From Dinghuibacter sp964544695 (GTDB lineage Bacteria > Bacteroidota > Bacteroidia > Chitinophagales > Chitinophagaceae): a stretch of DNA of 64,000 nt. The stretch covers positions 24,913 through 88,912 of the forward strand of contig CAZJDB010000052.1 of assembly GCA_964544695.1 (NCBI GenBank), in the 5' to 3' direction. The notes under the pieces were generated by a model. The model made no database searches, had not been told where the DNA came from, and saw only the letters and a program-made list of their open reading frames with translations. Both the position numbers and the translations under genes were made by a program. Positions 41,089-50,069 of this stretch are shown one piece after another; the stretch's first letter is position 1, and every line of letters starts with the position of its first letter.

Positions 41089-42384
41089 CTAGCGCGCACG
41101 CTCCGCATTATTCTGCGCCAGCGAATTCACGCGCCCCACGCCCACAAGCTCGTCCCAGCGCCCGCCCAGGGGACGATAGTACACCAAGACCAGGTAATTG
41201 TTTTCGGTCTCGAAAAAATTCCCTTCCGTGGGTGTGCTGTCTACGGTCCCGTCCGGGGACCGCAAGACATAAATATAGTCGTAATAGCCTTGCTTCAAAT
41301 ACTGGGCGCAATGGTATACGTTATGCGCAGGATCCCAGGTCATGCGGGTGCTATCGTTGAACTCATAGTTCGTAAGCGCGCCAAAGAGGTAAAGGTCTTT
41401 CCCGTCATAAGGCTGCCCGTCGGGAGGTACATAAGTGAAGTAAATGTGTCCATAATCTCCCTGGTAGGTCGGGTTGACGCCATCGGTGGTGATGATGTTA
41501 TAACTCCCGTTTTGATCCTGGTACACGACGTAGGGAAATCCGGCCCTGGACTGATCGGGGCGGACGACCACGTTGATCCGGGTGGTGCCTTCGTCCAGCT
41601 TGGCGATGCGGTCGCTTTGAAAGCGGAAGCTGCGGATATCGAGCCACCGCCATTCGCGCGTCCCCGGGAAGACGGCGTCCGCTTCGGGGTTGTATTCCAG
41701 GTAGCCCTGCCGGACAAAGCTCGGGTGGATATCGTATTTGGCGGTCTCCCAGCGCCAGTTCTGGACGATAACGACCTTGACCTCCTGGGTGGGGGAATTG
41801 AGCTGGTGGGCGCCCGTACTCACGGTGAACTGTACCTTTTGGTGCGTGGTATGGACTTCATCCGTGAAGGGAGGCTGGACTTCGAGCCCGCCAACCGACA
41901 TGCTGTTGTTCAGCACCAGCATTCGAACTTGGAACACCGGATTGTCCTGGTCTCCGCTAACAAAAACCTTCAGCAGGTAATTCCCTCCCTTGGTGGGCAT
42001 ATAATTGGGGTCGGGCAGGGTGGCATGGTAGTGCGTATAGCGCGTGATGGCAAGGGCGGAAGGGCGGTACTGATCGATCTGGATGCCCGCGAATCCCTTG
42101 GTATATTCCATGGCGTTGAGGCCGGAGGGACTCCAGTCCTCGTTCCTCAACTCATAGATATAGGAATAAGTCTTCGTGTCCCCGTCCAGGTCGTCGAAAG
42201 CCAGGTCCAGACGGTCGCCTGCGTTCAGGGTGATGACGGGCGGCGTGATCTGGCTGCCCTTGGCATAGAGCTGCACGGTTTTGATGTTACCACGGAATAC
42301 GTGGGTGGCTCCGTCATCCGTTTGAGCCAGCAGGCTGGACGCGCAAAGGCATGCAGCCAGGGTAAGAGAATGCTTCAAATCCAT
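41089..42384 (-). CDS. Type IX secretion system plug-like protein (DUF5103)
   Basis: 431 aa with signal peptide (HSLTLAACLCASSLLAQT). Matches the DUF5103 pattern: early VFRGNIKTVQLYAKGSQITPPVITLNAGDRLDLAFDDL (conserved FDDLDGD core), TRYTHYHATLPDP, GNYLLKVFV, RMLVLNN and C-terminal YFTYVPPDG, GTVDSTPTEGNFFETENNYLV. In T9SS the plug protein closes the periplasmic side of the SprA translocon. The gene appears singly here, as it does in many Bacteroidota. A -7 box TACTTTTG lies 16 nt upstream. Confidence 0.85.
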   Translation of the reverse strand: MDLKHSLTLAACLCASSLLAQTDDGATHVFRGNIKTVQLYAKGSQITPPVITLNAGDRLDLAFDDLDGDTKTYSYIYELRNEDWSPSGLNAMEYTKGFAGIQIDQYRPSALAITRYTHYHATLPDPNYMPTKGGNYLLKVFVSGDQDNPVFQVRMLVLNNSMSVGGLEVQPPFTDEVHTTHQKVQFTVSTGAHQLNSPTQEVKVVIVQNWRWETAKYDIHPSFVRQGYLEYNPEADAVFPGTREWRWLDIRSFRFQSDRIAKLDEGTTRINVVVRPDQSRAGFPYVVYQDQNGSYNIITTDGVNPTYQGDYGHIYFTYVPPDGQPYDGKDLYLFGALTNYEFNDSTRMTWDPAHNVYHCAQYLKQGYYDYIYVLRSPDGTVDSTPTEGNFFETENNYLVLVYYRPLGGRWDELVGVGRVNSLAQNNAERAR

Positions 42385-42400
42385 TAGTTTTACAGATCAA

Positions 42401-42408
42401 CAAAAGTA
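42401..42408 (-). promoter_or_regulatory. -7 box of the T9SS plug gene
   Basis: TACTTTTG on the reverse strand, an exact TAnnTTTG match, within the 30-bp gap to the divergent permease gene. Confidence 0.5.
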
Positions 42409-42414
42409 CGTGCT

Positions 42415-43650
42415 TTGAACATTGCCCGGTTTATTGCCCAACGTATCGCTTTTAATCCGGAGCGGACCTTTTCCAGGTTCATCATCCGCCTGGCCATCAT
42501 CGCCACGGGGATCAGCGTGGCGGTCATGATCGTGGCCCTGGCCTTTACCGAAGGATTCCAGTCAGCCATCAGCCAAAAGGTCTTCAGCTTTTGGGGGCAC
42601 ATCCGCGTGGAACACATGGAGCCCGAGCAAACCCTGATCGCCGAGGAAACGCCTATGCATCAGAACGACACCGTGATGGAGATGATCCATTCCTGGCCGG
42701 GGGTTGCCTATGCCGATGCCTTCGGAACCAAATCGGCGATCCTCAAGACGAACGAAGGAATCGAGGGAATATTATTCAAGGGCGTGGAAAAGGGGTTCCA
42801 TTTCAACCGCCTTTCTTCCTTCCTTCAACCCCAGGAGGGGCGTTGGATCGAATTCCCCGACAGCGGGTACAGCAAGGAAATCAACCTTTCCCAATATACC
42901 GCCGATCAGCTCAAGCTCAAGGCCGGGGATGACCTCCTGATCTATTTCATACAACCCAACGCGCCGCCCAGGGCGCGGAAGTTGAAAGTTGCGGGGATCT
43001 ATAAGACGGGCATCGACGAGTACGACCAGAACTTCGCCATGGGTGACCTGAACCTGATCCGCCGCCTCAACGGGTGGGACAGCACGATGATCGGGGGATA
43101 CGAGATCTACGTGAACGACTACCGCAACATGGGCGCCATAGCCGATTCCATCCGTGTGAACCTCCCCGTGGGCTGGAACGCGCAAACCATCCAGGACGTT
43201 TATCCCAACATCTTCGACTGGCTGGGCCTGATGAGCTGGACGGAATGGCTCCTCCTGGGCGTCATGACGTTGGTAGCCGTCCTGAACCTGATCACCTGCC
43301 TCATCATCCTGGTCCTGGAACGCACGCGGATGGTGGGGATCCTCAAGGCGATCGGCACCACCGACGGGACCATCCGGCGGATTTTCATGATCCATGCCGC
43401 CATCATCGCGGGCTGGGGCATTTTCTTCGGAACCGCCCTGGGGTTGGGTATCTGCTGGCTGCAGCAAAAGACCAACCTCGTCAAGCTGACCGAGGACGCT
43501 TATTATCTTTCCGTGGCAACCGTCAAGATCGTCCCTTGGCAAATCCTGGCGGTCGATGCGGCGACCATGCTGATTTGTTTCCTGGTCCTGCTCATCCCCC
43601 TCCAATTGACCAAACGCATTACACCCGTGAAGGCGATCCGTTTCGAGTAA
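42415..43650 (+). CDS. FtsX/LolE-type ABC transporter permease
   Basis: 411 aa from a TTG start (no in-frame ATG or GTG upstream), product MNIARFIAQRIAF. One N-terminal helix (RLAIIATGISVAVMIVAL), a large periplasmic MacB_PCD-like domain (about 50-265), and three C-terminal helices of the FtsX domain (about 275-405, MTLVAVLNLITCLIILVLER and following). This is the arrangement of lipoprotein-releasing LolC/E and MacB permeases. No ATPase gene is adjacent, so the partner must be encoded elsewhere. The 3' end overlaps the convergent RNA methyltransferase gene by 32 bp. Confidence 0.9.
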   Translation: MNIARFIAQRIAFNPERTFSRFIIRLAIIATGISVAVMIVALAFTEGFQSAISQKVFSFWGHIRVEHMEPEQTLIAEETPMHQNDTVMEMIHSWPGVAYADAFGTKSAILKTNEGIEGILFKGVEKGFHFNRLSSFLQPQEGRWIEFPDSGYSKEINLSQYTADQLKLKAGDDLLIYFIQPNAPPRARKLKVAGIYKTGIDEYDQNFAMGDLNLIRRLNGWDSTMIGGYEIYVNDYRNMGAIADSIRVNLPVGWNAQTIQDVYPNIFDWLGLMSWTEWLLLGVMTLVAVLNLITCLIILVLERTRMVGILKAIGTTDGTIRRIFMIHAAIIAGWGIFFGTALGLGICWLQQKTNLVKLTEDAYYLSVATVKIVPWQILAVDAATMLICFLVLLIPLQLTKRITPVKAIRFE

Positions 43651-44383
43651 AGTGGGAAAGCAGAATCCCCGTCGCTACGGCGGCATTCAGGGATTCGGCG
43701 GCGCCGATTCGGGGAATGGTCACCTGCAGGGTGGCCAGCGCCAGCAGCCCGGACGAGAGGCCATGTGACTCATTGCCCACGAGAATTACGCCGGGGGGCG
43801 ACGCAGCAATACCCGTTACGGGAGCGCCGTCCAGGGTGGCTGCATAGACGGGGCGACCCAGTGCGGCCAGGGCGACAGCCAGTGCGTCGTATCGAACCGC
43901 CACCCTCAGGAAACTTCCCATGGTCGCTTGTATAACCTTAGGATTATAGACTTCGGCGCACTCAGGGGAGCACAGGAGGTGCGAAACCCCGAACCAGTCC
44001 GCGATCCGGATGATGGTCCCCAGGTTCCCCGGGTCCCGGATGTCGTCCAGTGCTACACACCAGGCGTCAGGGGGGAGCGTCCAGGGAGACTCATCTGAAA
44101 CCTGCAATACTAAAACCACTTCGTGGGGCGTTGTCAGGGCGCTGATCTTTTCAAGGACGGGAGCTTCCACAGGGAAGACGCGGTCCGGAGGCAGGGCGGC
44201 AACGAGCGGGGAATTTTCGGCTATCCATGAGGGTAAGGCAGCCAGGTACTGCACCCGGGACGGCACCTTATCCAGGACTTCGACCGCTATCTTGGGTCCC
44301 TCGGCAATGAAGGCCCCCAGGCGGGTTCTGAATTTTTTCTGGTGTAAACTTTGAATATATTTAATTTGTGCCTTACTGAGCAT
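43619..44383 (-). CDS. TrmH/SpoU family RNA 2'-O-ribose methyltransferase
   Basis: 254 aa. An N-terminal substrate-binding domain (AFIAEGPKIAVEVLDKVPS) precedes the SPOUT knot with the three family motifs DDIRDPGNLGTIIRIADWFG, ILVGNESHGL and IPRIGAAESLNAAVATGILL. It methylates a ribose in rRNA or tRNA; the exact site is not known. The start codon shares the sequence CATG with the divergent tamL start, so there is no intergenic space. Confidence 0.93.
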   Translation of the reverse strand: MLSKAQIKYIQSLHQKKFRTRLGAFIAEGPKIAVEVLDKVPSRVQYLAALPSWIAENSPLVAALPPDRVFPVEAPVLEKISALTTPHEVVLVLQVSDESPWTLPPDAWCVALDDIRDPGNLGTIIRIADWFGVSHLLCSPECAEVYNPKVIQATMGSFLRVAVRYDALAVALAALGRPVYAATLDGAPVTGIAASPPGVILVGNESHGLSSGLLALATLQVTIPRIGAAESLNAAVATGILLSHFTRNGSPSRV

Positions 44384-47090
44384 GGTACCTTTTTGGCGTT
44401 CATATGGGTTGATTTGTCTGGTGGGGTGGTTGACCTTCAGCGGTTGTTATAAAGCCAAATACTACCAGGCAGGCAAACCGTTCGCGTTCAAAAATAACAT
44501 AGAACTCAGCGCGGACGTCAGCACCCAGGAAAAAAAAGGCTTGGTAAGGGATCTATTTCAGCAATTGGACGACAGCCTCACCCCCCAGGTCAAGGATTTC
44601 CTCTTCGTGTGGCATACCCTCCAAAGTCCCGCGGTTTACGATACCAGCTATGCGGGCGCCTCCCTCAAGATTATGCACTTCTACATGCTGAAGGAGGGTT
44701 TTTTTAGTCCGGAAGGCGGCTACACCTATAAGATCGATACGGTCGTCGTCAACAAAAGACACAAAAAGGTCCAATACCGCGTGACCACCACCTTCCACAT
44801 CGTCGCGGGCCCCCGGACCCTGCTGGATTCCATCGTGGAAGACCTGAAGGACCCCGAGCTGCAGGCCCTGCTGGATTCATCGCGGAAGTCCACGTTACTG
44901 GTCAGGGGCGAGCCCTTCAATGGAGACAAGATCGACGGCGAGATCAACCGCCTCATCAATATTTACAAGAACCACGGGTACTATTCCATTTCCCAGGATG
45001 CCTTCCAGGTGGAACTGGACACGACCAATCCCATCCTGATCAATCCCACCCTGGATCCCCTGGAACGCATCCGCCAATTTGTGGAGCAGCAGAAAAAACA
45101 AAAGAACCCAACCACCGATCTGTACATCACCTTACGGCCCAACCTCGACAGCGCGTTGCTGAAAAAGTACTACATCCGCAAGGTCTACATCTATCCCGAT
45201 TTCGAAATTACCCGCGATAACCGGAAGACACCCCTGACGGGTATCTACATTGACAGCGTCAGTATCCGGTATCACACGCTGAAATTCAAGCCCAGCTTCC
45301 TGTTGCGCAATACCTTCCTGAAGCCGGGCGACATATATACCCAGGACAACTATAACAAAAGCCTGAACACGCTGAATTTCCTGGGGGTCTGGCAGGTGCC
45401 GATCATTCAGGCACGGGAGGTGAAGGATACCGTAGCCCCGGCGCCGAAAGGGGACAGCGCCGAAATGCTGACGCGCGTGCAACGCGCGGACAGCTTGCGC
45501 AAGGCGGCAGACAGCGCCCAGCTCGCGCGCAGGGCCGTGGAAGACAGTATCCACCTGGCCAGGCTCAATGCACGCGTCGACAGTACCCTGGCCGCCATGA
45601 AGGGGGACACGACGATCCACCACGACGAGGACGCCCACGCTCTGCTATCAGCGGGGGCGGGCATCAAGGCTACCGGTCCCGGGCAAACCCAGCCGACCCA
45701 CAAAGGCAGGGATTCCGTGGGTTTCCTGGATTTTTATTACCTGCTGACTCCCGCCAAACCGTTAAGCCTGGACGGCAACCTGGAACTCAACTATTCCAAC
45801 AATACCAGCTACAGCGAAGCGCAGAATTCCATCGCCACGGGCAATATCATCGGCCTCGACGGAGACGTGGGAATCACCCACCGCAACGTGGGCCGGGAAG
45901 CCATCAGCATGACCAATACCGTCAACGGAGGCGTTGGGCTGGCACCCCAGTACAACTTTGACCTTGCTTCGGTGGACCTGGGCTACACCAACAACATCAC
46001 CATTCCGCGCTTCGTCACGCCCTTTGCCTCGATAAACAACCTCAACCCCCTGGCCAAGCAAACCGTGATCACCTCGAACGTGACCTACGTTGAGCGCATC
46101 GGTTTCTTCGACCTCCAAAGCTTCAACTTCAAATACGGCTTTCAGTGGAAATCGGACACCAATGTCACGTGGTCCTACAACCCTATAGACGTGGAATATT
46201 CCTACATCTATAACCGGACCAATAGTTTCGAACAGGCCCTCGATACGAACCATTTCCTGGCCTTCGCCTATACGAATGCCCTGATCATGGCGCAAAACTT
46301 CAGTTACCTCCATACCTATATCAACCGGCACCATCCCAACCGGATCAGCTACTTCCGCGCCAGCCTGGAAACTTCGGGGCTCCTGGCGGGGATCGCCAAA
46401 AGGGCCAGCAACGGGGACGTGTTCGGGCAAGTCTCCCAATACCTGAGACCCACCCTCGAATACCGGCACGAAATCAATTTCAGCAACAATAATTCCTGGA
46501 ACTTCCGCTTATTTTCCGGGGTAGGGATACCCCTGGGTGGAGACTCATCCCTCCCCTTCTTCAAGCAATTCACAGGGGGAGGTCCCAACAGCATGCGTGG
46601 TTGGGCCTTCCGCAGTCTGGGACCCGGTTCCATCCGCCTGGCTCCCGATACAGCGAATAACTTCAACGACCGTTTCGGGGACATCCAGTTCGAGGGGAAT
46701 ATCGAGTACCGCTATAATATCGCCGAGATCATTCCCAACTCCATGTACCTGAAGGGAGCCATATTTACCGACATCGGGAATGTCTGGGACTTCAGGCGCC
46801 AGTCCTTCGATCCCGCGACCCACCCGACTTATGACAGCGCCACTCTGGATATTTCCCATTTCTACCAGGAACTGGCCGTTGATGCGGGTGTGGGCTTACG
46901 CCTGGACTTAAGTTATTTTGTGCTGAGGTTCGACTTCGGCTTCCGGATCAAAAAACCCGACGAACCCCTTCATGACGGGTGGCAGCTTCCCGACATTACC
47001 TTTCTCCACGTGTTCGATGGTTCGAAGAACAATAAATTGTGGCGATACAATAACTACAACTTCAGTTTCGGGATCAACTATTTTTTCTGA
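44382..47090 (+). CDS. tamL: TamL-like lipidated Omp85 family outer-membrane protein
   Basis: 902 aa. Signal sequence ending in a lipobox (LVGWLTFSGC) followed by YKAKYYQAG, so a lipid-anchored N-terminus. POTRA-like repeats follow (about 40-340, with FFSPEGGYTYKIDTV, LRNTFLKPGDIYTQDNYN), then an Ala/Asp/Ser-rich coiled region (about 360-410), and a C-terminal 16-strand Omp85 barrel ending in FSFGINYFF with terminal Phe and the GPNSMRGWAFRSLGPGS block. A lipidated TamA variant, TamL, is known in Bacteroidota and usually works with TamB; no tamB is in this window. A TTG at 44409 is an alternative start. Confidence 0.85.
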   Translation: MVPFWRSYGLICLVGWLTFSGCYKAKYYQAGKPFAFKNNIELSADVSTQEKKGLVRDLFQQLDDSLTPQVKDFLFVWHTLQSPAVYDTSYAGASLKIMHFYMLKEGFFSPEGGYTYKIDTVVVNKRHKKVQYRVTTTFHIVAGPRTLLDSIVEDLKDPELQALLDSSRKSTLLVRGEPFNGDKIDGEINRLINIYKNHGYYSISQDAFQVELDTTNPILINPTLDPLERIRQFVEQQKKQKNPTTDLYITLRPNLDSALLKKYYIRKVYIYPDFEITRDNRKTPLTGIYIDSVSIRYHTLKFKPSFLLRNTFLKPGDIYTQDNYNKSLNTLNFLGVWQVPIIQAREVKDTVAPAPKGDSAEMLTRVQRADSLRKAADSAQLARRAVEDSIHLARLNARVDSTLAAMKGDTTIHHDEDAHALLSAGAGIKATGPGQTQPTHKGRDSVGFLDFYYLLTPAKPLSLDGNLELNYSNNTSYSEAQNSIATGNIIGLDGDVGITHRNVGREAISMTNTVNGGVGLAPQYNFDLASVDLGYTNNITIPRFVTPFASINNLNPLAKQTVITSNVTYVERIGFFDLQSFNFKYGFQWKSDTNVTWSYNPIDVEYSYIYNRTNSFEQALDTNHFLAFAYTNALIMAQNFSYLHTYINRHHPNRISYFRASLETSGLLAGIAKRASNGDVFGQVSQYLRPTLEYRHEINFSNNNSWNFRLFSGVGIPLGGDSSLPFFKQFTGGGPNSMRGWAFRSLGPGSIRLAPDTANNFNDRFGDIQFEGNIEYRYNIAEIIPNSMYLKGAIFTDIGNVWDFRRQSFDPATHPTYDSATLDISHFYQELAVDAGVGLRLDLSYFVLRFDFGFRIKKPDEPLHDGWQLPDITFLHVFDGSKNNKLWRYNNYNFSFGINYFF

Positions 47091-47775
47091 CGGACGCTAT
47101 CTCTGAAAGGAACCCTTCGAGCGTTTGCGCATCTTCAACCCGGAATGCACCGATGCGCGTCCGCCTCAACGCACTCAAATATCCCCCACAACCCAGGGCC
47201 GCTCCCACATCGTTCGCCAGGCTCCTTATATAAGTTCCCGTGGAACAAACGATGCGCACGTCCACTTCCGGCAGGCGCCAATCCACTACCTCAAAGGCGT
47301 GAATCGTCACGGGCCGGGGCTCCATGGTGACTTCGAGTCCTTTTCGGGCCGCCAGGTATACCGGCTTTCCCCCCTGTTTGATCGCAGAAAAGATAGGGGG
47401 CACCTGGAGTATACTACCGCGGAAGTTATTTAGCACGCTCTCGAACGCCTCCGGCGTCACTCCATCGAGGGACGCGAACCCGGAAGGGGCGCTTTCCAGG
47501 TCGAACGTCGGCGTCACCGCCCCCAGGGTAAAAGTGCCCCGGTACTCCTTTTCCAGGCCCATGTACTCGTTGATCTTCTTGGTAAACTTCCCCGTGCATA
47601 CAATAAGGAGGCCGGTGGCCAGCGGGTCAAGGGTCCCCGCATGGCCCACCTTCTTGATCCCGATGGAGCCGCGGACTTTTGCGACCACATCGAAAGAGGT
47701 CCAGGTCAGTGGTTTATCAATCAGCAGGACTTTTCCTTCTACGAAGGGCAGTTGCCAGGGAGCGCTTTCAATCAT
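47074..47775 (-). CDS. truB: tRNA pseudouridine-55 synthase
   Basis: 233 aa from ATG 47775 (MIESAPWQLPFVEGKVLLID). Catalytic Asp in HAGTLDPLATGLL, with KPLTWTSFDVVAKVR, EYRGTFTLGAVTPTFD, QVPPIFSAIKQGGKPVY and CSTGTYIRSLANDVG. It makes pseudouridine 55 in the T-loop of tRNAs. An upstream in-frame TTG at 47784 overlaps the promoter box and was rejected. The 3' end overlaps tamL by 17 bp. Confidence 0.97.
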   Translation of the reverse strand: MIESAPWQLPFVEGKVLLIDKPLTWTSFDVVAKVRGSIGIKKVGHAGTLDPLATGLLIVCTGKFTKKINEYMGLEKEYRGTFTLGAVTPTFDLESAPSGFASLDGVTPEAFESVLNNFRGSILQVPPIFSAIKQGGKPVYLAARKGLEVTMEPRPVTIHAFEVVDWRLPEVDVRIVCSTGTYIRSLANDVGAALGCGGYLSALRRTRIGAFRVEDAQTLEGFLSEIASVRKNS

Positions 47776-47781
47776 TTCACG

Positions 47782-47789
47782 CAAAAATA
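47782..47789 (-). promoter_or_regulatory. -7 box of truB, close to the start codon
   Basis: TATTTTTG on the reverse strand, exact TAnnTTTG. Only 6 nt separate it from the ATG at 47775, implying a leaderless or nearly leaderless mRNA. Confidence 0.5.
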
Positions 47790-47936
47790 GCTTACGAAAT
47801 GCTATACATATCGAAGAATGGATATATATTTACGTCGTTATTTCCCACCCTATTCCGTACCTCCCTTAATCCGTACCGGACCTGCAGCACCTTGTTGTCC
47901 GAGCGTCTCATTTATTGTTAATTAATATAACCGCTT

Positions 47937-48059
47937 ATGAACAATTCGATTACACTCGAAGTGGCAGCTGCCATCATTAGTTTTGTTGCTCCGTCCGTGT
48001 ATGTGGCCGTACAGATCATCCGCTTCAACCGGAGCCTGAAGCAACATAAAGCACATTAA
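47937..48059 (+). CDS. Small 40-aa membrane peptide of unknown function
   Basis: Open frame ATG-TAA of 41 codons, MNNSITLEVAAAIISFVAPS and 20 more residues. A single hydrophobic helix (about residues 9-27) is followed by a basic tail ending KQHKAH, fitting a single-pass protein with C-terminus in the cytoplasm. A strong terminator begins 35 nt after the stop. The 160 bp before it, back to the truB start, hold no other gene that I can see. No family recognised; the composition and terminator are the evidence that it is real. Confidence 0.5.
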   Translation: MNNSITLEVAAAIISFVAPSVYVAVQIIRFNRSLKQHKAH

Positions 48060-48093
48060 TTGTAGGTACCAACGCATCCCATATCTTATGGTT

Positions 48094-48122
48094 AGGGTCC
48101 GGCGCAAACCGGACCCTTTTTT
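48094..48122 (+). terminator. Rho-independent terminator after the 40-aa peptide gene
   Basis: Perfect 9-bp stem AGGGTCCGG / CCGGACCCT (48094-48117), loop CGCAAA, followed by TTTTTATTG. It isolates the small gene from the collagen-like lipoprotein gene. Confidence 0.9.
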
Positions 48123-48198
48123 ATTGTATCGCCGCGATGCACCGCCGCATCAGCCCCAGCGTAGTTCTACGCAAAATGGCCGTATACCGCTTTTGGGT

Positions 48199-48230
48199 AT
48201 TGTCCCCGTTTGAAACATGAGCTAGGTTTG
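48199..48230 (+). promoter_or_regulatory. Promoter of the collagen-like lipoprotein gene
   Basis: ATTG, 20-nt spacer, TAGGTTTG (exact TAnnTTTG), about 27 nt before the ATG. Confidence 0.55.
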
Positions 48231-48256
48231 AACATTATTCATTAAACACTGCACAA

Positions 48257-48736
48257 ATGAAATGTTCTCACCTACTGGCACTAATCAGTTTTTTGGCCTT
48301 CACCGGCTGCTCTAAACAGGGACCCACGGGACCCAAAGGCGATACAGGTCTCCAAGGTGCACAGGGTCCCCAGGGGCCCAAAGGCGATACGGGCACCGCG
48401 AATGTCATCTATTCTGACTGGACTGGAGGTTTTTCCGGCACCTCCGGCGAATGGAGCGTGCCAGCCCTGACCGCGGGGGTACTGGACAGCTCGGTCGTGC
48501 TGATCTACGGCATTACGGATGGGATCATTTTCACGTTGCCTTACGACAATGTCAATGGCAGCGGCTTTTACGTCAATGACCTGATCTCCACAGGGAATAT
48601 CGAATTGCTGTGCGACGCCAACGACAACCTGGACTTATACATGTTCCGCTACGTCATCATCCCCCCCGGCGTGCTGGCAACGGGCATTCCGCGAACCTAC
48701 CGGGAGCTGATGAGCCGCTTGGGCATCGCGCCTTAG
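48257..48736 (+). CDS. Collagen-like lipoprotein
   Basis: 159 aa. Lipoprotein signal MKCSHLLALISFLAFTGC, then a short run of collagen Gly-X-Y triplets (GPTGPKGDTGLQGAQGPQGP, residues about 22-47, G at every third position), then a C-terminal beta domain of about 110 residues (VIYSDWTGGFSGTSGEWSVP). Similar small proteins occur in many Chitinophagaceae. The Gly-X-Y part is short, so whether a triple helix forms is uncertain; it may trimerise the surface domain. Its stop overlaps the end of the convergent DUF58 gene by 4 bp. Confidence 0.85.
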   Translation: MKCSHLLALISFLAFTGCSKQGPTGPKGDTGLQGAQGPQGPKGDTGTANVIYSDWTGGFSGTSGEWSVPALTAGVLDSSVVLIYGITDGIIFTLPYDNVNGSGFYVNDLISTGNIELLCDANDNLDLYMFRYVIIPPGVLATGIPRTYRELMSRLGIAP

Positions 48737-50067
48737 ATCGCCTGCCGCGCTTTGATCTCGAGGTACTTGTTGATGGTAGCCACCGTCAGGTTTTCCGGTG
48801 AAGTGAATACGGAAAGAATGCCAACCTGCGCCAGTTCTTTTGCGATAAGCCGCTTCTCATATAGGAAGCGATCGGCGATGGTCTTGATATAAATATCCTC
48901 GATGGTATGCGCCTCCGCGCGTTGCAAAGAATGCAATTCCGTATTATCGAAAAACACAGTCACCAGCAGGTGAAAGCGCCCAATAGCGCGCAAATAAGGC
49001 AACTGCCGACGGAGGCTGTGGACCGATTCGAAGTTGGTGAACAGGATGAGGAGGCTGCGCTGCTTGAGGCGACGCCTCAGTTGGGCGTAAAGCTGCTCGT
49101 AGTCGCTTTCCTTGAATTCGGTTTCTTGGTTGTACAGGGCTTCCATTACGGCCGACAGTTGGCTTGGCTGGCGCTCGGCGGGCAGGAACTGGTCTATCTT
49201 CCTGGAAAAGGTGATGAGACCTGCCTTGTCCCTGCGCTGCAAAGCAACGTTGATCAGGGCCAGGGAGGCGTTGATGGCGTAGTCCAGGAGGGTCATGCCC
49301 TGGAAGGGGAATTTCATCAGGCGCCCCTTGTCGATGACGCAGTAAATGGGCTGGCTGCGCTCTTCCACATAGGTATTCACCATGAGCTGGTCCTTGCGGG
49401 CGCTGGCCTTCCAGTTGATGGTGCGGTAATCGTCTCCTGGCACGTAGTCCTTGATTTGTTCGAATTCAAGGCTGCGCCCTGTCCGCCTCAGGCGCTGGCG
49501 TCCGGCGTCCTGGGTGCTTCCCATGACCTCGAACTGGTGTTTGCGCATGTGGATATAGGAGGGATAAACCTTCACGACTTCTTCCCTTCCGAAGGAGCAG
49601 CGACGGCGGACGAGACCCAGGGGCGAAAGGATGAAGACGTGCAACTGACCGAAAGTATAGACCCCCCTTTCCTTGGGGACCAATTCATATGGAATTTCGG
49701 CAGTCGCGCCCGGGGCAATGGACAAAGTGCGTCTCCACTGCCGGTCCTGAAATTGTTCGGGTAACTCGTCGATGACGACGGCGTTCAGGGTGAAAGGATA
49801 ATTGTTTTGGATCTGAAGGAGCACCTCGTTGACGTCGCCGTTGCTGAAGCGCTCGGAAACCTGGCGCCCCGCGAGGAGTCCTCCCCTGCGCCCGTACAAC
49901 AACAGGGTATCGAGGAATACGGACAGGATCAGTACCCAACCCAACAGCCTGGCGACCACCATCAGCGGGGGGAAGAACCAGGACATGGCCAGGAGCAATA
50001 CGATGATGCCCCCGATGATATACGCCCGGAGCGACAGGTAATACGAAAGGTAGAATTGCCGTAACAA
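48733..50067 (-). CDS. DUF58 domain protein (VWA-like), MoxR cluster
   Basis: 444 aa. Two N-terminal helices (AYIIGGIIVLLLAMSWFFPP and LLGWVLILSVFLDTLLLY), a beta domain, the DUF58 core (RRTGRSLEFEQIKDYVPGDD YRTINWKASAR, a hallmark), and a VWA-like C-terminal half (YCVIDKGRLMKFPFQGMTLLDYA, LLILFTNFES). DUF58 proteins are paired with MoxR AAA ATPases; a role in metal insertion or maturation of complexes is suggested for related clusters. Last gene of the five-gene operon; 2 bp after MoxR. Confidence 0.9.
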   Translation of the reverse strand: MLRQFYLSYYLSLRAYIIGGIIVLLLAMSWFFPPLMVVARLLGWVLILSVFLDTLLLYGRRGGLLAGRQVSERFSNGDVNEVLLQIQNNYPFTLNAVVIDELPEQFQDRQWRRTLSIAPGATAEIPYELVPKERGVYTFGQLHVFILSPLGLVRRRCSFGREEVVKVYPSYIHMRKHQFEVMGSTQDAGRQRLRRTGRSLEFEQIKDYVPGDDYRTINWKASARKDQLMVNTYVEERSQPIYCVIDKGRLMKFPFQGMTLLDYAINASLALINVALQRRDKAGLITFSRKIDQFLPAERQPSQLSAVMEALYNQETEFKESDYEQLYAQLRRRLKQRSLLILFTNFESVHSLRRQLPYLRAIGRFHLLVTVFFDNTELHSLQRAEAHTIEDIYIKTIADRFLYEKRLIAKELAQVGILSVFTSPENLTVATINKYLEIKARQAI

Positions 50068-50069
50068 CG

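Noticed and set aside
48257..48736. Phage tail fibre because of collagen-like repeats
   Set aside because: It has a lipoprotein signal and no phage genes are near; a surface lipoprotein fits better.
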